DNA of 64,000 nt from Macrocybe gigantea (GCA_011319805.1 SJRY01000299.1:186001-250000), one strand, 5' to 3'. Shown: positions 47,901 through 61,240, counted from the stretch's first letter. Notes: generated from the sequence alone by a model not told the origin. A program made the numbers and translations.

Positions 47901-48879
47901 ATGGCAAGCGATAGGTGACAAGGCAAAGAATTTTGGAAAGCGCCAGAACGAACCTGGCTCAGAGTCGTCGAATCAGAATTCTGTCAAGCTGTCTGGAACG
48001 GCAGGCAAGTCGTCAAATGGTGATTAGAGGGGGGGGCAAATCGGTTATGATGTGATGATATGTTGACCTGGCCTCAGTTGAATGAATTCGGTCGTCGTCT
48101 GCGTCAACATGCAACATATTCGGAAGAGAAGAGAGATGCGAGCTTGGATCTGGAGTCCAGTGAGTTGGCGACGTGGTTGGCTGATGGAGGGCGCCAATCG
48201 TAGCTCGGCGCGCTGGGTTAGTCGACAGGGACAGAATGAAGTGGATGAAAGGGGTATAATTGGGTTGTAGCAATGTGTAGTGCGATTGGGGATCGGAGGT
48301 GTCATGAAGTGATCGGTCCACGTCGCTTGTGAATAGTCGAAGAATAGCGAGGAAGTGGCGGCGCTGTTGCTGAGTCTGGATGTTAGTGATGATGCTGATG
48401 CCACTGCCAAATTGGCGTTAGCATGACACTGGCAAAAATCTCTGGCCCTTTTTGAGGGTGAATCCGGAAAAAAGGAAAAGAAAATAGAAAATCAGTCACC
48501 GCGTGACGCCGTCAAGACAGTTGTTGCCATTTCTGTCCAACTATAGGTCGGACTCGGACAATGCTGTTGATATCATCCTCTTTACTCGCATTCAATGTCC
48601 GAATGCCGATGGTTCGGCAGTTTAACCGCTTTAACGAAATGGCAAGGAAGTAAAAGATGGTACAGACACAAGATCCCATAGATACTGCGCTAAAGAGCCT
48701 GCTCTGGCTTTGAGAACCGTTCGGAAGGCGGTATGAAACGCTGAGACTTGTGCTGCGTCGCGCTGCGCGTCATTGAAGAGGGAATCTAATCAGCGGAGCG
48801 AACTGGAATCGATTATCGGAACGGCTTGGAAGGATGTTTGCGCGTGTTTTCATGTTTGATCGCTTTTGAATTTGGGGTT
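44901..48879. other. Gene-poor stretch upstream of PMA1
   Basis: About 4 kb without a recognisable gene. Frames of 60-135 codons occur on both strands, but none resembles a known family or shows exon structure. A 13-bp word GCCGAGCGTGACA occurs twice on the + strand (about 46248 and 47070). No transposon terminal repeats or reverse-transcriptase motifs were seen. It may hold distant control elements of PMA1, non-coding transcripts or old decayed sequence. Confidence 0.4.
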
Positions 48880-49075
48880 TGAAATAAAAGGCAACATATC
48901 GTCCGCCGCCAACATTCCTTTTCCTCCTACTCCACCATCATCGTCGTGCCAGCCCTTGTCCTCTTCTACCCTCCCCAGTTGCTAGTCCTTGTGCCGGCAA
49001 TCCTATCAAGGGTTTCCCCCTTCCGCCTCTCTTCTTTCTAATACCCCCGGTTTATTTCCACCCCTCACACCTACA
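48880..49075 (+). promoter_or_regulatory. PMA1 core promoter and CT-rich leader
   Basis: GAAATAAAAGGC near 48880 is a TATA-like site. It is followed by a long C/T-rich tract to the ATG at 49076, with hardly any purine runs. Such CT-rich leaders are typical of strongly expressed genes in filamentous fungi. Confidence 0.5.
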
Positions 49076-52000
49076 ATGAGTAATATCGAAAAGGAACCTG
49101 GCCCACAGGGCGACTCCCCCGCCTCCTCGCAGCCAGGCGCGGAACCAGGAAAGAAGCAGAGAGAGTACAAGGATTTTGGCCACGATGAAGAGAAACCAAC
49201 TCGTACGTCACGCTCCAGCTCCTGCCGCCCGTACAAGCGTGGTTGAAACATTTTGCTTTCTGCTCTAGATGCCCTCGTTGACATGTCAAAGGTGCATCTT
49301 ACCATCTTCTGACTATGCGTCTTTCACCGACGCGGCTCCATCCTTTCAGATTGAGTTGAAAGCTGAGGACTTGTACGATAAAGAAAAGGTCGACTTGGAG
49401 ACGATCGTGATCGAGGATGTCTTCAAGCTCCTTCAGTGCGACGAGAATGGTCTCTCGCCTGAAGAGGCCGCACGCCGTCTGGACTTGTTTGGACCGAACA
49501 AGCTCGAGCAGGAGGAACAGAATCCTGTCCTTCAGGTTTGTCGGAGCGCCAACTTGTTTGATCCATGTTCGACTCAGTCGCTCTTTTACGTCTAGTTCCT
49601 GAGTTTCATGTGGAATCCTTTATCATGGGTCATGGAAGCTGCCGCTATTGTCGCTATTGGTCTCTCTAACGGTGAAGGACGTGCGCCAGATTGGGAGGAT
49701 TTCGTTGGTATCGTCTTGCTTCTTCTAATCAACTCGGCCATTGGTTTCGTGGAAGAGCGGAATGCGGGTAATGCTGTAAAGGCACTCATGGACTCTCTGG
49801 CACCCAAAGCCAAGGTGAAGCGGAGTGGACAATGGCAAGAAATTGAATCGTCGATTCTTGTGCCGGGCGATATGATTGCATTCAAGATTGGTGACATTGT
49901 TCCGGCCGACTGTCGGCTGACGGAAGCCGTGAACGTGTCTATTGACCAGGCTGCTCTTACCGGTGAATCTTTGCCGCAGTCCAAGAAACTCGGCGACCAG
50001 TGTTTCTCGTATGTCCCCTTCCGTTTTCGTCCGTAATGACGTCATTGACGCGCCTCTAGCGGTTCGACTTGTAAACAAGGTGAAGCTGAAGGCGTCGTCA
50101 TCTCCACCGGTGCCAATACCTTCTTTGGTCGTGCCGCCTCCCTCGTCGGCCAGGACGACGATACAACTGGTCACTTGCAAAAGATTCTTGCCCAGATTGG
50201 TGCATTCTGTCTCATCGTTATTGGTATCTTTGTCGTCGCCGAAATCTTCTGTCTGTACGCCGGCTTCCGCTACAGGTACCGTCGTGGTCTCGACAACATC
50301 CTCGTCCTCTTGATCGGTGGTATTCCCATTGCCATGCCCACTGTCTTGTCCGTCACCCTTGCCGTTGGTGCGCAGCAGCTCGCCAAACACAAGGCTATCG
50401 TCACCCGTATCACTGCCATCGAAGAATTGGCCGGTGTCACCATTCTTTGCTCCGACAAGACTGGGACGCTCACCACCAACAAGCTCACCATCGATCGTAA
50501 CACCATCCGTACCTATGGACCCTTCAGTGCTGACGATGTCATCCTTCTCGCTGCCTACGCTTCTCGTACGGAGAACCAGGACGCCATCGATGCATCGGTT
50601 ACGAGCGCAGCCGGTGGCACGGCCATTGCCCGCCAGGGTATCACCCTTCTCGACTTCAAGCCTTTCAATCCTGTCGACAAGCGTACCGAGATCACTTACC
50701 GCGAAGAGTCCACTGGCAGGCTCAAGCGTGTCACCAAGGGTATGACCGGTATCATCATCGAACTCTGCACGCGCAACAAAACCGAAGAGGTCGAGAACAA
50801 GCTCGAAGCCGACGTTGAGGAGTTCGCTGCTCGTGGTCTTCGTGCTCTCGCTGTTGCGTACGAGGAACTCGAAGGCCAGGATCCTGAGGCCGAGGGTAAT
50901 GGTTTCGAGCTCATCGGTCTGCTCGCCATCTTTGATCCCCCGCGTGACGATACCAAGCAGACTATCGACGATGCCCTGGCTCTCGGTGTCAAAGTCAAGA
51001 TGGTTACTGGTGATCAGCTTGCTATCGCGAAGGAAACCGGTCGTCGTCTAGGTCTCGGTGACCACATGTACCCCGCCAAGGTCTTGAAGGACGGCCCTGC
51101 CCCAGGAAGCCGCCATGCCTCTTTAGATGAGATGATCATGGATGCCGACGGTTTCGCCGGTGTCTTCCCCGAACACAAGTACGAGATCGTCAAGCGTCTC
51201 CAGGGTTTGGGTCATCTCTGCGCCATGACCGGTGACGGTGCCAACGATGCTCCCGCTCTTTCCCGTGCCAATGTCGGTATCGCCGTCGAAGGTGCAACTG
51301 ACGCCGCTCGCGGTGCAGCTGACATTGTCCTTACCGAGCCTGGTCTTTCCACGATTGTCCATGCCATTCGCGGTTCTCGTATCATTTTCCAACGTATGAG
51401 GAACTATTCCATTTATGCCTGCGCTGTCACCATCCGTATCGTCGTCTGCTTCGCTATCTTGGCCTTTGCATATAGATTTGACTTCCCGCCCTTCATGGTC
51501 CTGATCATTGCCCTCCTCAACGACGGCACCATCATGACCCTCTCTGTTGACCGCGTCTTGCCTTCCAATACACCCGATAGTTGGGACTTGGCGGAGATCT
51601 TTGCCTTCGCCATCGCCTACGGATTGTACCTCTCTGGTTCAACGTATGTTTCCAATCTTGATTTCCTGCACCACGGATGCTGATTTTTTCATAGTATCGC
51701 CTTGGTTTGCACAGCTGTAGAGACGAGGTTCTTCCAGCGACACTTTGGCGTCCACCTCCTGTCGGACCCTATTCAGCCCAACGACCCCGGTCTTCACATG
51801 GTCATCTATCTGCAAGTCGCCATGATCTCGCAGGCCCTGATCTTCGTTACCCGTTCGCACGGTTTCTTCTTCATGGAACGTCCATCCGTCGCTCTCATGG
51901 GTGCCTTTGCCGTTGCCCAGCTGGTCGCTTCCATTATTGCCGCGTATGCTGACTGGGACTTCACAAACATTCACTCCGTCTCTGGTGGTTGGATCGGTAT

Positions 52001-52396
52001 TGTTTGGGTCTGGGTAAGTGCTTAGATACCCATCATATCTTCGTGCTATGATTAACGCATTCAATGCAGAACATCGTATGGTTCATTCCTCTCGATTGGA
52101 TTAAGTTTGCGATGAAGGCAACGATCATCAGATCCCTTCGCAAACGTCGGGAACGCGCGCAAGCTATCCAGGTCGCCCACACCGGCGTTCCGATCACCCG
52201 CACGACGTCGCGTGCTGCCTCCATTCACGAATCGCTCTACTCGAACCGTGTCTCCTTCATCAAGCGCGCTGCGCGCAAGGTCGGATTCGGTGGCAAGATC
52301 TCGATGAAGCCCGAGGAACTACAAAGATTCAGCAGCATTCAAGCCCAACGGACCGGACAAACGCTGGCACGCAACCCCAGCCGAACGGCTGCTTAG
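49076..52396 (+). CDS. PMA1: Plasma-membrane H+-ATPase (P3A-type)
   Basis: This pump expels protons with ATP and drives nutrient uptake. Seven exons (49076-49202, 49269-49291, 49350-49535, 49596-50008, 50060-51643, 51695-52013, 52070-52396) add up to 992 residues with no frame break. Landmarks: [17 protein letters not shown] and [16 protein letters not shown] at the N terminus; LTGES in the actuator; the [10 protein letters not shown] membrane helix; [14 protein letters not shown] with the phosphorylated Asp; [13 protein letters not shown]; and [13 protein letters not shown]. The C-terminal tail is basic and ends RTAA. Exon 2 is a 23-nt microexon. The N-terminal region is acidic and Gly/Pro-rich. 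Exons 1-3 are copied in the fragment at 61572-61987. Confidence 0.97.
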
Positions 52397-54577
52397 ATCG
52401 TTATACACGCTGCACCCGACTTTCATTTCATCCCCCTCCCACCCTTCCAGCTCCCCAGATCCCGATCCGCTCGCACAGGCATTCATCTTCGCTTTTTAAT
52501 ATTGTCTTAATCTTTATTCATCGTCTCGCCTTTCCGACCATTTCCCGAAATTTTGTGAATTAATTAACTTGTTGGAAAAAGATCTCAAAACTCTTATAAA
52601 ACACCACCTCCGGCGAACGAAGAATGTAAAGGTTTTCTCTTTTATTTCTCCGATCGCGAATGCAGATAGACAGGGAAAAAAAGATGAGGGTTTTTATCTC
52701 AACCCTGTCCTCCCCTGTCTCGTTCGACGACCCCTCATCGATCCGATCCGACCCGACCGACGACCTCACCGACGTATCACCCACACGCAATCCAAGCACA
52801 TCACCCGACGCTCGTTTGTCTCTTTTTTTTCTTTTTGCTCCTTTCTATTAATCTCATATCTCCCGTCACATACAATTTTTTTTTCACTTCTGTCCTTTAC
52901 ATCCCGTCGCCAATTCAATTCATAACGGTGCAATACAATGTAGTTTATGAAAATAGATGAATCTCTCTTTTTTCCTCCCCATCTTCTTCGGCGTGCACAT
53001 GTTTTGAAAGATTTTACACCCCTTCCATCGTTCCTATGGTTCATTCGGACAGGAAGTTTTGTTTTCTTTTACCCCCTTATGTTTTCGTCGTCCCTCGGTG
53101 CTTGTTCGCTGTATGGACGGTATCATTTTTTTTTTCCAATCTCTGAGCGTCGGGTGTGGGCAACTTCGCTTATGCGGTGTTTCCGAGACGATCCAAAGTA
53201 GACTTTTTGTTTTCTCGTTAGTTTTTTGTATACATTTTTTTGTCTCTGTCTGTTTCGTTTGAGAGGATTGGTGTGATGTTCTGAGGATTTCTGGGTCGGA
53301 TCTGTGGGCAAGTGTGTATATGGAAGAACGGACTGTGAGATAGATGGTAATCTGGCCAAATCGGAGGTGTGCGCTGTGGTCCGTCCATGAGGTGGGAATT
53401 CTGGGGACCCTGAACGAACAGGTTCCTTTGTCTGACGCATCATTGCATTGCCCAGCTTTCCTCCTATTTGATGCGTAATTCTTCATACTCCATGCTTAAG
53501 GCTCCGTGCATGGTAAAAACGTTCCGAAGGCGCGTTCGAGTCCATCATGCATGATGAGCACTAGCAGCCGAGCTTCGATCTTTCGTTAGCAATGGTGGTC
53601 ACCGATATCACGGCACAGGTTGTGGAGACACAATGGGCCCGCGTTTTGGCTCCGCGCCTTGGCGAGACCGGGGCTTTTCTGCGCGTTGGAGCAAGTGCGG
53701 TTGCGTTCCCGAGACGATCGATGGATTGGGGCAGCAAGGTGAGAGTGATCGATGCTTAGTCCTTTTTTTCTGTTTGCTAGCGTTAGATGCTTTCCTAATG
53801 GATTGGTTATGCAGGCGACTTGGCCTGGTGGATTGCGGGAGACCATCATTGTCATCATCGATGTTCTTATTTCAATTGCATGTTATGTTCTCGACAACAA
53901 CCGCTCCGGCAGCGCGGATGAGTGTGAAATCGCGCGTTACGTCATACTCTCGCGTTTGGTGACAGCGAAACGCTAGGAAACAAGAGTTTTGAAAATGCAC
54001 TGGCCAGCGGTCGTCCAGGCGCACGTTCTGGATGTCAGAAACTGGGCCATCAGAGACTGCAAGGAGTTTTACTTGCTTTTTTTTTCTCTTTTCCTCCAGC
54101 GGACCGCTTATGTCACGCGTATGTGGCGGAGGTGTGGTGGTGCTGTTGAATGTTGGTGTCGGCGCGTGGCTCCTAAGATGTGGCTGGCACATTGCTCTGT
54201 CTCGGTGGCCGAAGGGAGGCGCCTCAGTCAGCCGCAACGATCATAGGCCGAGCATCCTGGCCCCCTCCTCGCCGTGCACTTTAAAAGTGGCTGACGTCGA
54301 TGTTCGGAATCCCCTCCGTTGTCTCGATCACGCTTGGAAAGCCACCCTCCTAGACCTCCTACTTGACGAAGCCTTATAAGACTGTTTCTTTCATTGACCG
54401 CTCGGTATATTTTCTGGTAAGACTGCTTCCCCTCTGTCTCTTCACCAATGTGACTCATTTTTGTTTCTATGCCATGCGTTACCCCTCTATTTTCGCAGAT
54501 CCCAAGCCACACGTCATAGATCTGGTGAATAAGACAGGCTTCACTTCCAGCCCTCGCCAAAAGCGAAGTCAAGTTCC
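52397..54577. other. PMA1 3' flank and ABC-transporter upstream region
   Basis: The first 600 bases are T- and C-rich, as in a long 3' UTR. From 53000 to 54577 only short frames occur, with none recognised. A TTTAAAA near 54290 and T-rich runs could belong to the promoter of the transporter. No RNA gene was seen. Confidence 0.4.
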
Positions 54578-57500
54578 ATGTCTTCAGACAAAGGGCTAGA
54601 TAAGGCCTCCGGTCCTCCGGAAGAGACTACCCCACAGACGATAAGGGTACCCACCACCACGCAGAGGCCTCTACTTCCCCGGCCGGTGCGTCCTCTGCAC
54701 ATCTCTGCGACCTCCCCTCGCCCCAGGCCCTTGCAGCACACAGCACTGCCTTCAGCCCTGCGGTCAGCCCCCGAGCCCCCCCTACGGGCGCGCCAGGCGT
54801 GGCGCCCCCCATCAGAAGCGCAATAACTCGACGGCGAGCACGTAGATGTAGGGTACTTTGATCCCAAAGGCGTGCGGCAGCTCAATCGGACGCTTTCGCG
54901 CTTGTCTGATTCGAGGTTGGGAGACGGGCAGAGGGGGCCATATCTGGAGAGGGGAGCCTGGATGCCGATTCTGTGGGTGCCAGCTCGGACGAGACGATCA
55001 CCGTCGGAGAAGGGCCGTTTGACCTTGCAAAGACGTTGAGATTGATTCATCGACGGTGCGTATTCTTTTTCCCCCACGTTGTTTCCCTGGGTTCGGTGTT
55101 TTAAACGATGCCTTATGCAGACGCGACGAAGCGCACATCAGAACACGCGAACTCGGCGTCGTGTTTGAAGACATGACTGTCGTCGGCCTTGGTGCATCGG
55201 CGTCGTATCATCCCACTCTCGGCTCAGTTCTCAATCCCATGATTGCGCTCGAGATGATCCAGAGGTTGCGTCATCCTCCACTTCGAGACATTCTTTCTGG
55301 GTTCGAAGGCGTCGTGCGGCCGGGAGAGATGCTTCGTGCGTGTCTCCATAGCGAAAAGGGCGTAATCGACTGACGAACTTTTAACGTCAATAGTCGTCTT
55401 GGGTCGCCCTGGGTCCGGATGCACGACCTTCCTCAAGGCTCTAGCCAATTACCGTGACGAATATCATGACATCAAGGGCAGCATTTTCTATGACTCCGTT
55501 AGCCCGAAAGATTTAGCTCAGCATTTTCGCGGCGACGTGCAATACTGCCCCGAGGACGACGTGCACTTCCCGACGCTGACCGTTGAACAGACGCTCAAAT
55601 TTGCCGCCTTCACGCGCGTACCGCATCGCCGGCTTATCCGGTACAAATCCGACTACGTGAACACAGTCACAGAGATCGTGTCCACGATCTTTGGACTGAG
55701 ACACGTGAAGAAGACGCCCGTGGGGACGCAAGGATCAGGGGTGTTTCGGGAGGAGAGAAGAAGCGCGTCTCGATTGCAGAAGCGCTGGCTACGAGGGCAA
55801 AGATGGGATGTTGGGACAAGTTTGTTCATTTTTTTTACTAGTTAGATGCATTCTCATAGTTTTACAGCTCTACGCGAGGACTGGACTCGTCGACCGCGCT
55901 CGAGTGAGCTCTCTCAGTGTCTGATTCTGTGTGTGTTGGTGGCTCAACAAATTATCTTGCTGCTCAGGTTTGGTCGGGCCCTGCGGATCGCGACGGACAT
56001 TGACCGGCTGACGACTGTCGTCTCGATCTACCAAGCTGGCGAAACGCTGTTCCAGCTCTTCGACAAGGTGTGCGTCATTTACGAAGGACGGATGGCGTAC
56101 TTTGGGCCCGCCGACCAGGCGAGGCAGTACTTCATCGACATGGGATACGAGCCAGCAAATAGGCAAACGACGCCGGATTTCTTGGTCGCGGTACATGCTT
56201 CGATTCAGCTTATCCAAAGACAGCACCACTAAACCTGTTTGACCTTCCACCAGGTTACGGATCCAAACGGGCGCAACCCTCGTCCTGGCGTCAGCAACAT
56301 TCCTAAGACGGCCGCAGAGTTTGTGGACTATTATTCCAAGTCTGTCGTTGCGGAGATGAACAGGCAAGATATCGCTTCTTACAAGGAGGCCTACGTCGGC
56401 GTCTCCGATCGCGCGAATGCGTATCGAGAGAGCGCCCTTGCTGAGCATGCGAGGACGTCCAGAAAGAAATCGTATGTTACTATTATCACTTTCGTGAAGA
56501 TTGAAACTATAAACTGAGATGTATGCGATGCTCAGCCCATATACCATATCTATACCTATGCAGGCCCGAGCCGTCATGAAACGCCGGGTACAAATCTTGT
56601 ACGGCAAGAAGTCTGAGGTGTTCATGCAGCTTTTGTGTGTCGCGAAACCTATTTGTGTTTTCAGAAGCTCAGCTTACTCCTCTCTCCTTCCAGCGCGTTC
56701 GTCTTCCAAGGTGTTATCATCGGCACGGTCTTTTTGAAGAGCCCACAGTCGACAGCAGCGTATTTTTCCCGAGGTGGTGTTTTGTTCTTGTGCGTGTTAC
56801 TGTTCGTGTTGTCATTTTTGTCCGTAAATGACACCTCGCGTCTTCAGTGCACTGTTGTTTTCCGCTTTGTCGAGCATGGCCGAGATCCCTGCGCTGTTCG
56901 GCCAGCGTCCCATCGTGCACCGCCATCAAAGGGCAGCTATGTACATCCCTTCATAGAAGCGTGAGTCGATCAATTTCAAACCCCCTCTCGCACAGCGATG
57001 ACTGTTGGTCTGTTTGGGCAATAGGTTGGCTTTAACACTGGTAGACATGCCCATCATGGTTACCACCACCGTGGTTTTCGGTGTTCTGATCTATTTCCTG
57101 GTCAAACTACAGCAGACTGCCGGACAATTCTTGTGCGTCCTCTCATGACCTTCTCTGTTACGTTCTGGCCTGATGCGCTTGGAAGCTTGTTTTATCTGTT
57201 CCTGTTTACTATGTCTGTCACGATGCGAGCATGGTTCAGAGCTATTGCTGCCGCATTCAAGTCCGAAGCCACCGCGCAAGCTGTGTCTGGTCCGTGTCTT
57301 CTTTCTAGATCTGATTGGACGTTGCTGCTGATGTGTAGATGCTAGGCATTGTCCTTCTTGCGTTGGTCATTTATACGTGAGTGACAGCTAGCTACCCGAG
57401 GGGAATATTGTTGCTAAACATCATGCTACTCAGCGGTTACACGATCCCGAAGGCATCTATGATTGGCGCCTTGCGCTGGATATCCTACATTAATGTGCGC

Positions 57501-60500
57501 TTTTGCCATTCTTCGACACTCTCATTCACTCAACGTGCCGCACTTCTATCTTCGTAGCCTTTGAGATACGGATTTGAAGGTGTTGTAGCCAACGAGTTCC
57601 ACACGCTGAATGGAACATGTGCATCTCTTGTGCCGTCCGGCCCGGGCTATGAAAGTGTGAGCCTGGCGAACCAAGTCTGCTCGACGGTTGGAGCCATCCC
57701 TGGGCAGAACTTTGTCGATGGAAACCGGTTCATTAAGCTCTCATATGCTTACTCCTTTTCGCACGTCTGGAGGGTCAGTGCCAGTTCATTTAAGTTCAGG
57801 GCAATGGCGTCCTTATTGACAATCTCTCGTGCCAGAACTGGGGCTTGGTGGTTGCCTTTGGGCTCGGCTTCATCGCTTTCTTGCTCATCTTCTCTGAATT
57901 CAACACCAAGACGTCTTCCGAAACAATGATGGTTCTTTTCAAGCGAGGCTCCAAGTCGACCGTGCTCAAGGAAGCCAATGGCGCGGTCTCGGACGAAGAA
58001 AAATCGCTCTCGGGCAAGACGCAGTCGGCGGGTGAGCATGATCCCAAGGAGACGGAGAAAGCGCTGGACGGGCATCAGCCGATGAAGCATGAATTCTCAT
58101 GGTTGCATCTCAGCTACACCATTCCAGTTTCGGGAGGCCATCGGCGACTCCTGGACGATGTCTCAGGGTATGTGGCACCTGGTAAGCTGACGGCCTTAAT
58201 GGGCGAGTCGGGAGCGGGAAAGGTGAGTGTTTTGGCGCGAGTTCTTTCTGTGCGATGTCTGGTGACGATTGCCTGATGTGTAGACAACGCTTCTGAATGC
58301 TCTTGCCGAGCGGGTGGACACTGGTGTCGTTACCGGCGATCGTTTCGTGAATGGTCAGGCTATTCCACCTGATTTTGCTGCCCAAACGTATGTGATGGTT
58401 TTGAGTTGTGCTCAATGAAACATCTCACTGTCTTCTTCAGTGGATATGTTCAGCAGATGGATACCCATGTGCCGACGGATACAGTTCGCGAAGCCCTGAT
58501 GTTCTCTGCAATGACGCGTCAACCAATGTCTGTGCCTTACTCGGAAAAGAAAGCATAGTGAGTGAAAAGTAAACACATAGGATTTGGAGCCGTAATGAAC
58601 GCCATGTTCTCAACAGTGTTGAAACCTGCTTAAAAATGTGCGGCCTTGAAGCGTTTGCCGATGCCGCGGTTGGGTCTCTCGGGGTCGAGCATCGTAAACG
58701 CACGACCATCGGCGTGGAACTGGCTGCAAAGGTACGTTCTGCCCTAATATCTAAGGCCTTTCCTCTATTGATCTTTCGCAATGCGTGGTCTAGCCCAAGT
58801 TGCTGTTGTTCTTGGACGAGCCTACGTCAGGTCTTGATTCTCAGAGCGCCTGGGCTATCATGTCATTCTTGAGGCAGCTTGCCGATCATGGGCAAGCTAT
58901 CTTGTGCACGTACGTCTTGCTTTCAGCATTTTTGGTACCCAACTACGGCTGCTCATTACTGTCGCAGAATCCATCAGGTAGAGTCATCACGACTTCGCTG
59001 TCCTCGTCAGCAGTTGTGACTTTCCATCACAGCCCTCCGCCGAGTTGTTTCAAGTATTTGATAGGCTACTACTGCTCAGAAAAGGCGGACAAACAGTTTA
59101 CTTCGGAGACATCGGATATCACGCTACCAAATTGATCAATTACTTCGAAAAGAACCATTCTCGTCGTTGCGGCCCAACAGAAAATCCGTACGTGCCTGCG
59201 TGTTTGTTTCATGAGGCAAAACTCATTGCGTCCCGTCTCATCCAGCGCTGAATTCATGTTGGACGTCATCGGTGCTGGTGCGACGGCTACCAGCGAACAA
59301 GACTGGTACGAATTTTTACATTATCCCATGACCGCACCGTATCTGTCTTGACGTGGCTGCTTAAGGCACACAATTTGGAAGGAGTCGCAAGAGGCCAAAG
59401 ACGTGCAGGCGGAGCTCGAGGATATCCACTCCGAGGGCCGCAAACATCCACCAGTGCAAGCAGAATTCCCCAGCGAGTTTGCGACTCCATGGCCGAACCA
59501 GGTTTATCAGCTGCTTCAGCGTGGTGCTCGCGGGTTCTGGAGGGACCCAACGTATCTGATGTCAAAGCTGATTCTCAACATCTTTGCGGGTCTCTTCATC
59601 GGCGTTCGTCCATTTTACCTCATTGTGCTTCAGCCTCTGTATTGACACTCCATGCAGTTCACTTTCTTCAAGGCGAAATACACCCAGCAGGGAACGCAGA
59701 ACAAACTTTTCGTAAGCCCAAGGCAAGTTCAAGCGCGCTTGCCCACTAATGCGGATGTTTGCAGTCTGTTTATATGGCAACTGTGCTTTCTGCGCCTCTC
59801 TCGAACCAAATTCAGGTCCCATTTCTCAAGATGCGAAATATTTACGAAATCCGCGAACGTCCTAGCAGGATATACAGCTGGACGGCACTGATAACAGCCC
59901 AGTTCTTGACGGAAGTCCCATGGAACATTCTCGGCTCCACATTGTTTTTCATCTGCTGGTACTGGACTGTCGCATACCCAACCTCAAGAGCAGGTTATAC
60001 TTATCTTATGCTGGGCGTGCTTTATCCTTTCTATTATACCTCCTTCGCCCAAGCGGTGGCTGCCATGTCGCCTTCCCCGGAGATTGCAGCATTGTTGTTC
60101 TCAGTGCTATTTTCGTTCGTGCTTACATTGTGAGTTGCCTCGATGCTCTTGCTAGCGTTATAATGCACTGACGCGTGATGATAGCAATGGTGTGCTTCAG
60201 CCATTTCGCCAGCTTAATTGGTGGAAATGGATGTATGTTCTTTTTGTCCTTTCTTCCATGCCCAAGAAATCTCATAATGGACAAGGTACCATGTCTCGCC
60301 TTACACATACCTGATCGAGGGATTATTGGGTCAAGGTCCGAGATCATGAATCCTCATGCAATGTTCATTGACTTCGTTTACTCACGAGCCTCTCCCTAGC
60401 CATTGGTCATCAGCCTATCCACTGCTCGTCCGTGGAAGTGGTGACTTTGACTCCTCCATCTGGCCAGACCTGCGGAGATTATCTGCAAGCTTATATCAAT

Positions 60501-60813
60501 CGCGCAGGAGGTTATTTGATCGATCCTTCGTCCACCTCATCCTGCCAGTTTTGCGCTTTTGCCACCACCGACCAATTTTTGGAAGCCAACTTCAACATCT
60601 TTTATTCCCATCACTGGCGGAATACAGGGTTTTTCTTCGTTTACATCGCGTTCAATGTACGTCCACGCCAGGTTTCCACGTTTTTGCCGCTGAGCTTTTG
60701 CCGTGCAGATTTCTGCGATCTTCTTCCTTACCTATATATTCCGTATTCGAACGGGTAGCATGATCGGTTCGCTGATACATAAGATACGCACTCCGAAAAC
60801 GAAAAGTAATTAG
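54578..60813 (+). CDS. PDR-type ABC transporter (ABCG, full length), with apparent frameshifts
   Basis: This is a plasma-membrane multidrug or lipid exporter of the fungal PDR family in the order NBD1-TMD1-NBD2-TMD2. NBD1 has the PDR-style Walker [16 protein letters not shown] (about 55394-55440), [12 protein letters not shown], the signature [15 protein letters not shown] in an adjacent frame, and [12 protein letters not shown] after an intron. TMD1 follows to about 57900. NBD2 has [15 protein letters not shown] across an intron, [16 protein letters not shown] and [16 protein letters not shown]2 ends in a basic tail, stop TAG 60811-60813. About 20 introns. The NBD2 signature segment is [14 protein letters not shown]. 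One base is missing near 55722 (a G run) and another near 54905. The N terminus before [10 protein letters not shown] also needs a correction near 54850. Assembly error or pseudogene are both possible. Confidence 0.88.
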
Positions 60814-61120
60814 TTGAGACTGGTAATTCAATTGGGACTTTGAGATGATTTTGAGTCCAGCCCATATGACTTTTCCGTGATGCGTTTGAGTGGGTTGCCC
60901 GGAGTTCTGACATCGTGGCGGTGGAAGTATGGAGGCCTAGGAAACACAAAATTTAAGCACCCGATTTTCTGGAACATCGCTGCCGGGAAAATTTTTCAGA
61001 GGTGGCAGCTCGCGTCATACTCAAACGCTAAAAAGAGTCAGTTGATTTTATGACGGGACTTGGGCGTCATTAGCACGATAAGCCAGGGAGTAATTGCATG
61101 GGATGATCAAAGCAAAGAAC
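60814..61120. other. Space between ABC transporter and U6
   Basis: No gene recognised. Holds the 3' flank of the transporter on the + strand and the region beyond the 3' end of U6 on the minus strand. Confidence 0.45.
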
Positions 61121-61185
61121 AAAATAAATATTGAGACCCGTAGGTCTACCACTCCGGGAAAGCGTGTCATCCTTGTGCAGGGGCC

Positions 61186-61216
<31 letters not shown>

Positions 61217-61240
61217 TTCGTATGTCACCCCGAAGGGGAC
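61121..61240 (-). ncRNA. SNR6: U6 spliceosomal snRNA
   Basis: The minus strand carries a complete U6 core. There is a 5' stem-loop GTCCCCTTCGGGG, then ATTGGAACGATACAGAG with the ACAGAGA box, GATTAGCATGGCCCCTG with the AGC triad, and CACAAGGATGACACGC forming the internal stem-loop. U6 pairs with U4 and then with U2 and the 5' splice site, forming the catalytic centre of the spliceosome. The 5' end is set by the stem-loop at 61240. The 3' end is taken at the TTTT at 61124-61121, a Pol III terminator, giving about 120 nt. No intron interrupts it. The stretch after GACACGC can form a second hairpin around GTAGACCTAC. Confidence 0.93.

Noticed and set aside
47522..48410. Minus-strand frames of 134 and 121 codons in the gene-poor stretch
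   Set aside because: No recognisable family, no splice pattern and ordinary chance length for this base composition.
53440..53550. B-box-like GCGTTCGAGTCC on the + strand
   Set aside because: No A box or acceptor stem upstream at tRNA spacing.
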